A stretch of 64,000 nt of DNA. It comes from Eretmocerus hayati. Its lineage: Eukaryota; Arthropoda; Insecta; Hymenoptera; Aphelinidae. The notes beneath the pieces were generated by a model. The model worked only from the letters and a program-made list of their open reading frames with translations. It was not told the origin of the DNA and did not search any database. A program made the translations under genes and the position numbers. The stretch lies in contig CM056742.1 of assembly GCA_029851415.1 (NCBI GenBank), forward strand, positions 14,611,736-14,675,735, in the 5' to 3' direction. This document shows, piece by piece, positions 13,209 through 25,966 of this stretch. Each line of letters begins with the position of its first letter. Position 1 is the stretch's first letter.

Positions 13209-14177
13209 TTGGCTATGGGACATGTGAGTTTCAGCGCCTCCGATCGGCGGAAAACGGCATTCCACGGGAGGTAACTTTCAAAGTTTTTGAACGTGTTTAG
13301 TGCGGGCTTTGGTCTTCTCATGCAAGTAGCTCAAAAACCGTAGCTCGGATGTGGCAACAGTATGCGAGGCGATTGTAGGGTTTTCGAAAACGAAGAGTTT
13401 GAGCGCTTGTGGGTCTGAATCCGAGCAAAATTGAGTAAACTAGAGCGAGTTGAAAATTTTGCCTAATGCTTTTTGCATGGGCGTTGCGGCCACTGCTCAA
13501 CCACCGTTTCTGCCTCGACTCGCTCCGGGCTCTGTGAATCCCTCAATAATGTTCTGATTGGCATGTATGATAGCTCAAAATTTTCGCAATTAAAAATCTA
13601 ACAACTTTCTCGCTTACTCTTATAAGGTTTGAGCAACGGTTTTCCCAAAAATCAAGGTCAGAAATAGAGCATGCAAGTTAGGCGCGTAGTAGGGGTTTTC
13701 CTTCATTTTTGAGAGAACCTATCGCTCAAACCTCGTAACAGTAAGCGAGAAAGTTGTTAGATTTTTAATTGCGAAAATTTTGAGCTATCACACATGTCAA
13801 TCAGACCATTATTGAGGGATTCACAGAGCCCGAAGCGAGAAAAATATCGGAGCGACTCGAGGCAGAAGCGGTGGTTGAGCAGTGGCCGCAACGCTCATGC
13901 TCGCGCCCATGCAAAAAGCATAGGCAAAAATTTCAACTCGCTCTAGTTTACTCAATTCTGCTCGGATTCAGATCCACAAGCGCTCAAACTCTTCGTTTTC
14001 GAAAACCCTACAATCGCCTCGCATACTGTTGCCACATCCGAGCTACGGTTTTTGAGCTACGTGCATGAGAAGACCAAAGCCCGCACTAAACACGTTCAAA
14101 AACTTCGAATGTTACCTCCCGTGGAATGCCGTTTTCCGCCGCTCGGAGGCGCTGAAACTCACATGTCCCATAGCCAA
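13209..14177. mobile_element. Fold-back MITE with TA target site
   Basis: The ends are TTGGCTATGGGACATGTGAG and its complement, with TA immediately outside both (13207-13208 and 14178-14179). The arms match over roughly 0.45 kb each; for example TTTTTGCATGGGCGTTGC on the left corresponds to an inverted copy near 13900. The inner loop is near 13640-13740. Mirror-image frames of about 60 residues in the two arms (13318-13500 minus, 13871-14068 plus) are by-products of the palindrome. No transposase is present. Confidence 0.88.
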
Positions 14178-14538
14178 TACAGTGCACGTAACTTGTATGC
14201 AAATGGTATAGATATATGTTTTAACTCATGACGGAGCTGATTCGGGTCTAGATTCCATCAGGAATCAAAGCCCGTCATTCTGGTGGAAAATGATAATAAT
14301 AATGAACGAAAGAGTCCCCCAATTATAAAATTTACTGTGTATCCCAACAAGTTAGACAGCTTCCCAGCATCCAGACCTCCATTCGCAATAATAATCTCCC
14401 AACTTTATTCAAATTGATAGAAATCGACATAATGCGATCCAATCCTTCATTTCCTCGGAAGTAATGATCGAGAAATCTATAACATCGAAAATTTTTTTCG
14501 AACTTTCATATAATTAGATTCAAATTTTCATACTTCAG

Positions 14539-14727
14539 CTTGTAAATGGCATGGATGGTACACGTTACATGTGCGAATCGGAAGTAATGGACGATGTATC
14601 TTTGACCGTCGATGGTGCAACCGAGTACTCAACCCCGATTACTCAGGCAAATAAAAATACCAATGGGAATATCATCACTCTGACGCTCAGGAACAACCAT
14701 CTAATCGTCGAGACTGAGGAACGAGCT
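14539..14727 (+). CDS. Internal exon of an unidentified host gene (first one seen)
   Basis: The exon is preceded by a pyrimidine-containing tract ending CATACTTCAG and followed by the strong donor GTAAGT at 14728. It reads 63 full codons without a stop, phase 0 at both borders. The peptide begins LVNGMDGTRYMCESEVMDD and ends NNHLIVETEERA. It is hydrophilic and acidic, with no membrane segment. The next exon (20199) also starts in phase 0, so the two can be joined. I do not recognise the protein. Because the exon starts at an acceptor, at least one upstream exon is missing, either to the left or undetected. The assignment rests on splice borders and phase agreement with the later exons. Confidence 0.65.
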
Positions 14728-15749
14728 GTAAGTATACTCATCACACCCCATGCATCAATTCACCAAAAACCCTTTTTAGCTTTTTTTTTCTTTTTGAACC
14801 CCAAACAATAAGAGTATATGTATATCTGGTAGATAAACTTTTACCCTCACCTACAAACGAGTAAGATGCACGTATTTGTGAACAAACTTTTCTCAACTTC
14901 TACTACTGACGCCTCGACAGAGGAAAACACGTCAAGTTTCCACAGAATTGCAGCCGCATACTTCTTCTCCATTACTCTTTTACGATATTAGTGGATCCAA
15001 GAGTGAATTTACCTAGTTTGACTTATGATTCTTGCCCAAGTCAACACTTTCAGAGAGGTTTTATGAACGAAAGAGCGATGGTTTCCAAACTCTTGTTTGT
15101 TATGCTAAAACTATTCAGCGTTTGTTCTTTGATGCTCAATTAGTCCGTATCAAGCTGGATTAATTATACGAGCTACTGCAGGTCCTATGAACTTTGTCAT
15201 ATCATTCAAAGTAATCTGCATTCTTTTGTGGAGTCTTGCAGAAGTTACTACTGTTATTTGATTCCTGTTTGAAATGTTGGGAATAATACAAGAAAATCTC
15301 TTTAAAAAATTATGTAAGATAAAAGGCTAAAACAATCAAGCATTCATAAACGAAATTGCTCAGGGTGTCCGTTCCCAATTAATGGAATCGCAAAACTCTC
15401 ATATAGAAGTTATCAGGAAAAATAAGGTATAGAAAAATAGAAGATCGATTGCTCACTATAGGAGTCGTCAGGAAGAGTCATTTGTAGAATATGACCTCTA
15501 ACCATTTTAGTACTTTCTACTCCCCATATCATCCATTCTCTGCTCGAGTTGGCTCGAGTGTGGTTGAGTGGACAGTAGGGGCTTTTGGTCCTAGAGCTTG
15601 AAAATCGACCAGCTCTGCAGGGTTCCTACGGTCGAACAGCGAAAGGGCGTGGATTGTTCTCAAACGCATCATGGCCTCTAGTTTCGTTCTTGAAAACTAT
15701 CGAATTTCTTATGGTTTTATTGTTATTGATCGTAGAAGAATGAAATTTT

Positions 15750-16105
15750 TTGCAATTTTGTAAGTACCCTAAATATCGGAAAATTGTATAAGATAGTATT
15801 CGCGTGCCATTCATGAGAATCCTCGGTTCGGAGCGATTACTATTTCATTATTCACTCCGCCTGTGGCTCAGGCTGAAAATCAGTCGCTCAAAAGCGAGCT
15901 ACAACCTCATAATCTTGATGCAGAATGTACTATTTTGTAAGAGGTTTATGAGGTTGATGATCACTTTCGAGCGATAGGATTTGACGTGAGCCAGAGGCGA
16001 GGGTTGAAATAATCGTGAAGAAGTGCAGAACCTCATGAATGAGCTACGAAAAGTCGTTTGTGCAATTTTGTATAAGGCATTCAAATATCGAAAGATTGCA
16101 TAAGA
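15750..16105. repeat. Dispersed repeat related to the 27.4-kb module
   Basis: It contains TTTGCAATTTTGTAAG, then a TTCGCGTGCCATTCATGAG segment, then GAGCTACAACCTCATAA followed by TTGATGCAGAATGTACT. The same order (GCAATTTT, TTCGCGTCTCGCTCATGA, GAGCTACAACCTCATAAACT, GATGCAAAATACAGTA) occurs at about 27430-27555. Within the unit, TGCAATTTTGTA and an AAATATCG.AA.ATTG segment are repeated near 16057-16100. I can say only that this is one repeat family with at least two copies here. Confidence 0.55.
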
Positions 16106-16737
16106 GATATTTTGTACAGTAACAATGCCTAAATTTGTGGATATGAGGAAGAATTTCTAGTTGTTTTTTCACAATGCCAAATATTCGGATCTGGCTTAAA
16201 CTGCTCTATTTTTGTACGAAATTTCATGATCTCAACGTTCTGAACATGAATCAACATTGAAAACCAATATTCATGCAATAAATAATTGGAGATCAGAGCC
16301 TGCATACCTGCGATGAGACTATGAGTTGAGATCAAAAAAATTACACTGGGCATCAGCAAAGAGCAAAACTCTTTCATTCGGGTAACTCATCAGTTTATCA
16401 TCCATCAACTTGAATTATTGCAGTAACAAAATTGTGTACTACAGAGCAAGGCGTTTACGTGTGAAAGTGAAGCGAGTTGATCATAATATTTGATTAAAGA
16501 TTGCAGGGTATTTTGAATTTGACAAGTCAGTATTCCCTAGGCCACGCTGGAGAAAGAAAAAAACTTCCAATCTAAAATGGCTCTACAACTTGGATTTTTT
16601 GCTACGGTTCTGCGTGAGCCTTTTGAAAATTGTATCAACCAACCCATCTTGCATACATTCGACAAAAATATTATTAATCACGTACCCAGATCAGTATAAC
16701 TAATTAGAAAAGAAAATTAACATTCTGCAAGGTACTT

Positions 16738-17078
16738 TCATACAGAGATATTCGATAAAGCCCTGCAAATTCGTGTAATTGAGTGCACAGAACGAACAAA
16801 ACTAATTGCCACATGTGACGCGGATGTATACCACATTTGCGGTGATCCAAATTGCTCCCTTTGCATTGCCATGACAAGCCACTTGTGTTGGAATTTCCAC
16901 ATACGAGCCAATTCACCAGTCTCAGCTGAAGCTAATGAGTCAATAACTATTAGTATAACCACTAAGGCGTCCGCAATAGCTTCTATGAGCTTGAAATGCT
17001 TCAATACCGTGACACGGATTGTTCGACAATTATGTCTTTCCTCCGGCTGTTGAGACTCGAGTAATGAGGTCTAAATGC
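16738..17078 (-). pseudogene. Possible minus-strand coding fragment, unidentified
   Basis: On the minus strand an open stretch of about 113 codons follows a potential acceptor (GGCATTTAG just above 17078). It contains one hydrophobic run (ALVVILIVIDSLA) that could be a membrane segment, and ends at a stop near 16738. No family motif is visible, and continuation into a neighbouring exon could not be shown. It lies within an intron of the plus-strand gene. It could be an exon or relic of a nested gene, or a chance frame. Confidence 0.2.
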
Positions 17079-17796
17079 CTATCTGATATTGTGTCGGGGA
17101 AGGGTAATGAGATTGATATGTGCAGGGCACATTCCAGAATTTAATTTCATACAAAAGCGCTAAATTTTGATTTCTCTATACTGGAATAAATTTTCATTCG
17201 AATTCATCATTTTTCAGGCCATACAAAAGATACTTGAGCACAATTTCATAGCTTATAATTATGAACAAACAAGAAATCGTACCTGTCACAGCAAAAATGA
17301 TTGTCATATAGATAGAGGTGTCTGCGAATCATTATCTCTGATTTTGATCGAATATATCAATGTCGACGCTCTCAGTAATAGTGAGAAACACCAATATATT
17401 AGGGTAATGGTATTTTATTGCCCAGGTCGCGTGCCCTAGTTGGGGCGCTAGGCCATTTATTTCCTGAGCAACGCTAAGGAAATGAGTCCTATGAACCCTG
17501 AAATGAGCTTGTTAGCAAAGATTAGGTTTTTGGGTTGTAATGATGGGAAGCATTTTTCGATTCAGATTCATCAAAAATTGACCTCTAAACGGTAATTTTT
17601 TCATAAATTCTTTCATAACCAGGAAATGGCGGATTTTTGGCCATCAAAAGTGTAGCCCATAATTATTTCATGAACGTTGATCTATTTTAGCCATTCACCA
17701 ATCATGACTACTGGACCATTCAAAGTAGCTGTTATCTAATCTCCAAACAAAATTTACTGGACGAATTTCTAGCCGAGATTCTGGATAATTTATGTA

Positions 17797-18746
17797 CCGT
17801 GAACTGGGGTGAAGGTGTACACCGGGGTGAAGGTGAGCGTTTTCCCCAAAAAGACTGTCAGCATCACATCTTCGCTTCTATAGCACTTACAAAACTTGCA
17901 GGGGGTCATTTTGAAGCTTGAAATCTCTCCTTTCCAAATAAATGGCTTCAATTCCATGAAAATGGACTCTGAAGTACTTTCTTTGCTGTTCGATGGAGTT
18001 TGAAAATTAATGTCCCGTAAAAACAGGTTTTTTGTGGCTAGTATATAGAGAATTCTAACGTGTTAGCTTGAAATGAACCACGTGATCGTATTTAGACGAT
18101 GATTTTGCGTGGGAAAACTATGATAAGGTACCCCGCGCAAGGGAAAATTTTTTGTCTCGTGATCTCAACACAGAGAGTATTATTGCAAAAACAGGTTCTT
18201 ATGAAAAAAACAGTCCTGACATCTATCCAGTGCCTTGACGGATAACGGACAATTTTCTTTGAAAGTAGTGACAAAACGAAGAAAATGCGACCTCGAACGT
18301 TCAAATTGGTTTATTCTAGCGCGTATTGTGAATTTTTGAAAATTCATTGCAAAATTCGATTTTTTTTCTAAATACCAGGTGGACTAATTAGCTCGTATGA
18401 CCACAGGGTTGCATTGTATCGTCCTAAAACTACGAGGATCATATTCAGTGGGTCAAAATACGTAGGATAACATATCTTGATATGCATTCAAAATCTTGAA
18501 TTCATGAGCTGTGCGCTTCAAACGCAAGCCAGGCATAGGTGTACACCTTCACCCCTGTCGACGGGGTGAATGTGTCCACCCTGTTTCTTTACAGTTTTTG
18601 AAAAACCGTGGGGTCAAAATCAAAATCCGACAACGGGATCTTGTAGCTGAGCTCAAACTCAAATCTTTACTATCCATACATTATGTTTTGATATGAATAA
18701 GACCAAGAAAATCACAGTGGAAGGTCCACATTCACCCCGGTTTCGG
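17797..18746. mobile_element. Non-autonomous element with GGGTGAAGGTG ends, TA target site
   Basis: The left end reads CCGTGAACTGGGGTGAAGGT. The complement of the right end reads CCGAAACCGGGGTGAATGTG. TA lies directly outside both (17795-17796 and 18747-18748). The word GGTGTACACC with adjoining GGGTGAA recurs internally at about 17815-17835 (+) and 18537-18580 (both strands), probably as subterminal protein-binding repeats. The interior codes for nothing recognisable. TA duplication and CCG termini fit a Tc1/mariner/pogo-mobilised element. Confidence 0.75.
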
Positions 18747-20198
18747 TACCAATATAGTTTACAGACATTCAAATAGTTCCTTCAATTATCCAAACTCTCC
18801 GATGTGGCTTCTTCAGAAATCGCCAGGAAGCATTAGAAACCGCGTCGTTAAAAAAACTGGACACCCCACCAAGATCCTTAAAATCTGTGTGAATTTGGAA
18901 GGTTTTGGCTACTTTATACAATTTTTCAATATTAAAGTTGTGAGAAAAGCTTTTCCTTGCCCAGATTTTAGTTCAGACTATAGTAAAGAGCCAATGCCAC
19001 AGAGAAGAAGTCAGAACTAAGAGGGTGAAATTGAATTTGATTTCCATGAAGGAATATATAGCGTCTTCTTCCGAGTGGCTCTCAAGAGGTTCCCTTGTTC
19101 TACCCTCTTCAATATAATATGATAGAGGATGGGGTAAAGAGAAATGGAACTTCCGAGACAGGGAGAGAGCTTGACTTTCGACGAGCACTTGCAGAATGTT
19201 TTTAATTAGGCGCGTGGGGGTCATTATCTACTTCGTATGCCTTTTGCCTTCTGTGATTTGGAATATGGATAAAGTCTGAATCTGAATTGGAATTAATGAA
19301 AATTCTTTGTGATGGTTATTAGCGTCTAGAGACCTGATCAAGCAGTTTTTTCTTTCTGTTCTTCAAAGATTGGGAATTGTACAAAAAATGAATACAAATT
19401 TTTACTCGTGGGGATTTAATTGTCATCTGATAAACGAAAATAAAACTTCCGTTGATTATTAGAAATTTTGAAAAATACAGAATTCTAGTATAAGTCCATT
19501 GTGATCAATTTAATGTTGAAAAAAAATGGATAATTTTCATTTATTAAATGTTGAATTTCCGATGCACGTAAAAGTTGGCATCAATAAATAGAAAAAATGA
19601 ATCCATGTGTAAAGAGACTTATATGTCTCATGCGGCAAAATCTTATCTCACTGAGACATTCACTTGAGCAAGAGTTGATGGAATCAAAGAATCTTGGGGT
19701 TCTTTTCCTCCTGAAACTCAAACAAAAGAGAGGATCAGATGTTGCAGACGATCTGATTCTTCCTGTGAAGTCACGGATAAGTTTTTATCAAGCTGGCCTT
19801 TTCTTTTTCTACCTTCCGGCTTCAGTAGCTCTTAGAGAATCTTGCCCGCCGTTCTGCTGATCATATCTCCAAGTTTCTCGTGCTTCAATCAATTTGAGCA
19901 GTCTGTAGGATTTTTCTCATCTTTATCAGAATTCGTGGGAAACTATTTCTTTCAATGTGTGCAAATGATTCTACTACAATGGAATTTCAATGAAAAATCC
20001 CAAATTGTACTCCAAGTCGACCGTTTTGAACGTCTTTTATCATTATGATCAGATACTATTACTGTGCTTCTCGGACAGTCAATCATTCTGGATTAATTTT
20101 TTTTTTCTTCATATTATTGTAATTGACTAAGAGTCTGGTCATTTCCAACATCCAATAATGGAATAAAAAATTTGAATTTTTGTGATTTCCATGTGCAG

Positions 20199-20385
20199 GT
20201 AACGATGGAATCAACGAGATTCAGGCAGTATCAGGATAACGGCTGTTCGGTCATAGTCGAGGTGCCTCCACCTTTCCAAAGTGATGCAGTTGACGTCAAT
20301 AGAGAATCGTCTAACGACATAATGAGCCAAAGCACCGATGAGCAGGCACTGGTTCATTGCGAAATCTCTGGAGATCGCTCGTCTG
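20199..20385 (+). CDS. Internal exon of the unidentified host gene
   Basis: The acceptor CATGTGCAG ends at 20198 and the donor GTACGT starts at 20386. The 187 bases read V-T-M-E-S-T-R in phase 0 and stop one base into a codon. The peptide contains a short SVIVEVPPPF stretch followed by an Asp/Ser-rich part, and has no signal peptide or membrane segment. The single leftover base (g) joins the gt that begins the exon at 23715 to make a glycine codon, so the phases are consistent. I infer the same gene as the exon at 14539, and do not recognise the family. Confidence 0.68.
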
Positions 20386-23300
20386 GTACGTATCTAATTC
20401 GAGCATCGTCCCATGTGATTCATTAAATTAGCCTCATCAGAGTGGTTTCTTCAACCCTTGTAAGACGTTTGGTGTAGTAGATTTGTGCTTCTCTCCATTA
20501 ATTTTATGCACTCTCGAGAGTACTCGAGAGTAGTTTTCTTAAAAGATTCTATTCATCACTGAGTAGAGGAACTTTCATATGTTCCATAAAATTTCACATT
20601 TTGTGTGCTGAATTTCCTCAAAATTAGAATCAGAAATTTGAAAATAGCTTATTTCATTGGAATCGCGTGTGTTTCTTATGGCCTTTGTCGTAAGATAATT
20701 ACCCTGAAGAATACAAATTCAGTTTTAGAAAAGTCTCATGATTCGAATGGTCAGATTTTTGGTATAGTCATGCATGCAAAGCCCAAAAACTCAGCAAAAA
20801 TGTTATAAATTCTTGGCCATCAGTTGATGATTGCATGCCAAATACTGATCTTTTCTGGGCTGAAATTCTCATATATGGAAAGATAATTCCACCCAAGTAT
20901 TCTTGCAATCCCCGGTTATGTGTATTCTCAAAAGCTTATGAGAGATTTTTAAACCAACCATGCCGTGAGGAATTTTATTGAAATCTTCATAGACTTCTGT
21001 TGCCACATAGAGCAACTTAGAGACATCGGTCCGGCGATATACCAACGGTGAAGTACTCACTTCCATCGTTGTCTCAACGCACTCGAATTCTGCTTTCTTT
21101 GGTAGTCAACCAGGTTTTTTCGAAATTCTACTGACCTCTGATTTGTCTATTGCTGAATGTACAGGGTGTCCGTAAAGTGAGTACCCCCCCCCCCCTTCTT
21201 CCTTCAGAAACAGTTGGGGATCGCGAAAAACCTCGTACATAACACGTGTCCCCTTGTTTTGAGGGTTATATGCGATGGTGATCTTGATTGTGACCTTGGA
21301 GGTCATTTGTGAGGCCATTGAAAGATCAAATCGATTACTTACTTCCGATCTCAAATTCTGAAGAAGTGAGAATAAATATTAAAATTTTGTCTAAGACAAT
21401 ATTTCATTATATTTGATCTTGTCGGGGTTCGGATGACCTTAGAAATGAACTCCAAGGTCAAAGATGAGGTAACTGGGTAATTCTCGCTTTGATGATGAGG
21501 CAACTTGTATCCTAAACATTTTCCGATAATGCGCTTACTCTTGAAACAAACGCGGATCCGGGGACCGGTATTCCAGAGCGCTATTGCGAGGACGTTTGGG
21601 TCTTAACCGGAGTGGTTCGCGGAATCTTTCGGTCTTGCATATGATTCCCATGCAAATTTTTTAATCTTTTTTCCTTGGGGAGCGATTGCCCCTACTAGCC
21701 CCCCCTCCCTTAGATTCCCGTTTGTCTTGAAGCGACGGCAGTAACCGTCAGCTCGTACTGACCGCCACTTATCTCGCCAAGTCTGAGTCGGATCAAAAAA
21801 TGTTTTAGACAAAAATTTCATATTTTCTCCCGCTCTTACAAGATCCGAGGTCAAAAGTAGATGTGTCTATCTGGAAAAATCGAACTGACCCTCAAGTACC
21901 CTTGAAAATCACCTTCAAGGTCACCAACGGATGTAATCCTCAAAAGTCCGGGGGTTTTCACGATTCTCAACTGTTTCTGAAAAAGGGGAGGGGGGAAGTA
22001 CTTACTATTCTGACACCCTGTATTTATATCATTGAAATCTGATATTATCGCGATCAAGACCATCCTATGATAAGTTTCTTGAGGGACTCAGGACCAACCT
22101 TAAATATTTGATGATTTTGATACCTAATCTTGGTGACAATTGGTGACTTTTGAAAATTTTCTACAACATCTTCAATGAGATATTATTCGGATATCAGAAC
22201 TAACTTCAATTTTTGATGAAAATTCTCAAGGCAGCTATAAATTTAAACTCAAATCTAGCCAATCCCAAATACAATTCCACCATCTCGGAACAATTCCCAT
22301 AGCTTTCCTCATACTCTTCAAAATTTCAGCCCTATCATATCCAACCACCATCAAAACAAAGACTACGTGATCCCAAAACACCAGTCATCGACGTCCTCGT
22401 CTGCGCGTGTGGTAGAAAAAAGGGATCGTTTAACCCGTCCTCGTGACGACGCTATATATTAAATTCACCAAAAAGTGGCTCTGAGGACCATCATGAGGTT
22501 CTGGGTCATCATCAACGCCCAAAAACATCTCTCGTGGCTTTTTCACGTACATTTATCCTATACATCGCACATTATAACGGCTCGTCTGCCAGACTCCAAA
22601 AGTCTCATTCACAGGTTTTAACAGACTCTGTAACGTCTTCTTGTGTGGAATTTCGAGATGCGAATTCTTCCATCTCTTCTGTATACCAACGTGCTGTTGT
22701 TGGTTACATTATAAATATACACATCGGCTATGTGCATGTATAGGTAGAAGCTAATGGGGTCTATATCTGAATCTGATGTTGCGAAAGTTATTTCTTACTG
22801 GTGTTGGTATTGTGGTAGTCTCAGGTATATAGTTGTTAGAGTCGGGACTGATGACCTAGTTTGATCATTCCGTGATGCTTATACCAGAGAGGAGGATATT
22901 TATAGATTGAATGCAGTGAGGCCGAGTGGAAAGGAAGTTCTTGCGGAGATATAGGATGGTTTGAGGTGTTTGTATTGAATACGGTAGGAAACATATGCTC
23001 TGATGATGACAAAACTTGTGAGGTGCGGATAGAACTTCTTTGATATAATGATATGAGAGAAAATGAAGGTCTGGAATATGGTTCGTTCGGAATGCAGAAA
23101 TTTAGAATGCAAAATTCGCAGTAACGAAAATCCGGTGGTGAGATCCTTAAAAATAAGGACGTCCCTCATTTTTGAGCGTTCAGAATTATTACCCCTCCAA
23201 ATTTCACATCTCTAGATTCTTGATTTTTAAATTTCTGGCTTCCCGCGACAAGTGAAACAGTTTCAAAATAGACGTACAAAAAATCGTCCACGGGTGCGCT

Positions 23301-23714
23301 CGTAGAAGTGAAAAATTCAGATGGTCTTGTTATACGTCATCACACGATCATTTTCCCGTGTTCGAATTGTGTCACCGTTAGTGAGTTTGATTTCGGAAAT
23401 GATTTTGTTACATAAGATGCAGTATCTTTGAATATTTTAGAGATTTTGCTCTTATTAGTATTTCACTATCTCCATTTGAATGGGTCCGATACTGTGGTGA
23501 GCTAGTTTTTATTTTAAAAAAACTCCCGTCATAAATAATCTCAGAAATACAATTATATCAAAATCAGCGGAATCTTAGTCAAGTCATCTGCCCAAATACG
23601 ACAAACACACCTCATAAATATCATGCCAAACCCTTGACTAGATATCCCTCAATCTCCAAAATTTGCACCCTGAAACCAACCCTCATTCTAACTTTCTTCA
23701 AATCACTCTTCCAG
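20386..23714. other. Intron of the host gene
   Basis: 3.3 kb between the GTACGT donor and the TCTTCCAG acceptor. It carries the inverted-repeat element at 21162-22020. Apart from this I see only AT-rich sequence and chance frames. Confidence 0.55.
21162..22020. mobile_element. Inverted-repeat element with CAGGGTGTC ends, TA target site
   Basis: The left end is CAGGGTGTCCGTAAAGTGAG and the right end is its imperfect inverted copy ending GACACCCTG. TA is present outside both ends (21160-21161 and 22021-22022). Subterminal pairing continues through a C-run (21184-21195) opposite a G-rich tract near 21985, and through CAGAAACAGTTG.GGATCG. Deeper pairing includes the TGTCTAAGACAATATTTCAT region and its relative near 21810. 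There is no transposase. TA target and terminal form suggest the Tc1/mariner group. Confidence 0.85.
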
Positions 23715-24067
23715 GTTTTAACAACACTAAGCTATTTGGAAGTACCAATACAGGCTTATCACAGTCTGATCTTTCGATCTGCAGTAGTCAGGATGGTGGT
23801 GGTGGTGGTGGTGCCAGAGGAATCAATCCAAGCTACAGATACGGCAATCAGTTGGAATACGATGCCGATCATTTTGGCTATACTATATGTACTAGCCTAG
23901 ATTCTACTGATGTTGCTGGTGCTTCTAACTCTGGAACTGGCAGTTCCAAGTGGGTTGAATTCGATAGATCACCCGATACTGACGATGCACTACTTACTGC
24001 TTCCGGAGAATCTAACTGTGGTACTGAAGAAGAGAGAAGTGGAACTGCATCGGTTGTACTTGACAAT
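23715..24067 (+). CDS. Internal exon of the unidentified host gene (Ser/Gly/Asp-rich)
   Basis: The acceptor TCTTCCAG precedes 23715 and the donor GTAAGG follows 24067. The first two bases complete a glycine codon with the previous exon, then 117 codons run open to a phase-0 end. The peptide starts FNNTKLFGSTNTG and includes six consecutive glycines from a GGT/GGC run near 23797. It continues with many Ser, Thr and Asp residues and short hydrophobic spots (DHFGYTICTS). This looks like a disordered intracellular or regulatory region. No named domain is visible. Confidence 0.72.
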
Positions 24068-25612
24068 GTAAGGGCTTTCATGTAAATTGATGTTTGCATT
24101 GGGATATGAGATGGGGTTTGCTTTAGGGCTTACTAGACGTTATCCTTTTTAATTCGAATTTTGAGAATATTCAGAAGGTAGTGGGATGATAGGTGGTACT
24201 TAAGGCAATGTAGAAAACAATATCTCATGACATCCGTTGAAAATATTTATTTCATAATTCTAACCTAAAAGTGCGTCTTCCAACTGCATTTTCAGGGTCT
24301 TTAAAAGGGTAACTCATGCCTCCACAGAATTTTTATGGCACAATTTTTCAGCAAGAGTTCTTACAACACTAAAAAATTATGCCCATAATAGTTGACTCTG
24401 AGAAACCATTTGTGCGTGATGAAAAGAATCACAATTGGGCGCAGGAACTTTATTCCCCTCGTTTCACTCGAGAAACAAACTAGTGCCTGAACCGAGCGTC
24501 CGCGCCCAGGGCAATATTGTACTATTTCACCATACTCCGGATCCCGAAATATGACTCTTGGTAGAATTATTGGTTTGAAAATCATCTCGAAAAACGTTAT
24601 CTTGAGGCAAGCTCTGAAAAAGCTTTTGTCTCGGAAATATCTGAATTGAATGGTTTTGTATAGTGAGGATATACAGTACCATGCGAAAATTCCTGAACGC
24701 TGGTATGAAATCCTTCCTTTCTTAAATATCGATTGCTCCAGCCCAGATCAACGCAGAGAAATTAAAAAAGAAAAAACACATTTTAAAGATCGAAAAAAAC
24801 CCCATTTGCAATGAGTTTCTTATTATTTTTCACGTCACGCGAAGAAGAGTGTTCTCACAGTAGCCAGATTCTCGAAAGTCCAATGAAATACGGGAAAAAT
24901 GTAAAAAGGGCAAAAACTTTGGTTTTGGCTACTTTGAGAGCTCTCACGCTCTTGATCGCACGACGTAAAGTATGTAATCAAGAAATCGTTGCAAATGAAA
25001 TTTTTCCCGATCTCGAAGATGCATTTTGTAAAATTGCTCTATCTTGGACTGCGTCCAAATGGCAGTTGATAGAGGAAAATGGTTTTTTTCTCTCGAAAAT
25101 CTTGAAATTACATCAGCTGTTTTTGCAACCAGAAAGGATTTAAATAAAGATCAACAATAACATAAAGTTGGCATTTTTCCGTATCTACGGAATGCTCTTC
25201 TTAAAACTCGTCTACGTTGATCTACACTCGAGCAATTTCATAACATCGTTCAGGAACCTTCGCACGGTACTGTATATGAAGACAATTTCCTTTTATTTTC
25301 AGAAGAAAAATAGTGCTCCTGATAATAATGGAAAGTGAAAACTGAAAGTAATTCATCTCAAGTTACTAAATGAAAATCCTGCCTCATGATAATTCCTTAA
25401 AATAATTCTGTCCACTTTTGAGATCTTATCAAATGAATAAAAAGATTTTCATTGGACGAAAAAAAATGCAGCACCTACGCCAACATAAATTTCAAGTTTC
25501 CTACACCAGATAAAATTTTGAAAAGAGTTACTAAATCATTCCCTTACTCAGCGAGAATAATCCCCCAAATCGTGAGTCTTGAAATATATCTATATTTTCT
25601 AATCTCACACAG
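24068..25612. other. Intron of the host gene
   Basis: 1.5 kb from the GTAAGG donor to a CTCACACAG acceptor, containing the transposon at 24674-25272. No further exon is seen. Confidence 0.6.
24674..25272. mobile_element. Tc1/mariner-type fold-back MITE, family B copy 2
   Basis: The ends read CAGTACCATGCGAAAATTCC and its imperfect inverted copy, with TA outside both (24672-24673 and 25273-25274). Internal segments match the 9590-10407 element, including TGAACG.TGGTATGAAATCC, the GATTGCTC.AGCCCAGATCAACG stretch and a central ACGTC.CGCGAAGAAGAGTG-like region with its inverted partner. It is about 220 bp shorter than copy 1 and more diverged. A 110-codon frame at 24811-25143 lies entirely in the element and is not transposase-like. 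Confidence 0.87.
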
Positions 25613-25966
25613 CGAGCCTCAACTCCAGAAAGTAACATCGGCACCAACGTCGAATCTTTGAAAGACTCAGGATCCTCGCTCGAACAGCAAGACTCAACTG
25701 AGACAAGTGACTCTGGCGCAGACACGACAATCCGATCGAATCCAAATTATAAGACACAGATCAATGGTGCATCGTTAGAACCAAGTGAGACAGACGCGTT
25801 AATGCCTCAGATAACGACGAAACCCGTAATAACTGGTGCAATTTTAAAAGATGAGGCCAGCCTTCAGGAAGATACTTTTCAAGAGCAGCAGCGAAAACTT
25901 GGCAACGGCACGCTCACACCGGAGCATCGTAACAACATCGAACTTCAAGCGGACAACAACATGCTG
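25613..25966 (+). CDS. Internal exon of the unidentified host gene (Ser/Thr/Glu-rich)
   Basis: The acceptor CTCACACAG ends at 25612 and the donor GTGAGC begins at 25967. It holds 118 full codons, phase 0 to phase 0, fitting both neighbours. The peptide begins RASTPESNIGTNVESLKDSG and is rich in Ser, Thr, Glu and Gln, including a SSLEQQDSTETSDSGAD stretch, then a Gln/Leu-rich tail ending QADNNML. There is no membrane span or catalytic motif. Composition and low complexity match exon 23715-24067, which supports a single protein. Confidence 0.72.

Larger units (their letters stand above)
14728..20198. other. Long intron of the host gene with inserted repeats
   Basis: This 5.5-kb interval runs from the GTAAGT donor to the GTGCAG acceptor. 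It contains a repeat at 15750-16105, a possible minus-strand frame at 16738-17078 and a transposon at 17797-18746. No additional host exon with matching phase was found, but short ones could have been missed. Confidence 0.55.

Noticed and set aside
16129..16377. 82-codon minus-strand frame with hydrophobic start
   Set aside because: Could be read as a receptor exon together with 16738-17078, but no splice pair in matching phase was found and no family motif is visible.
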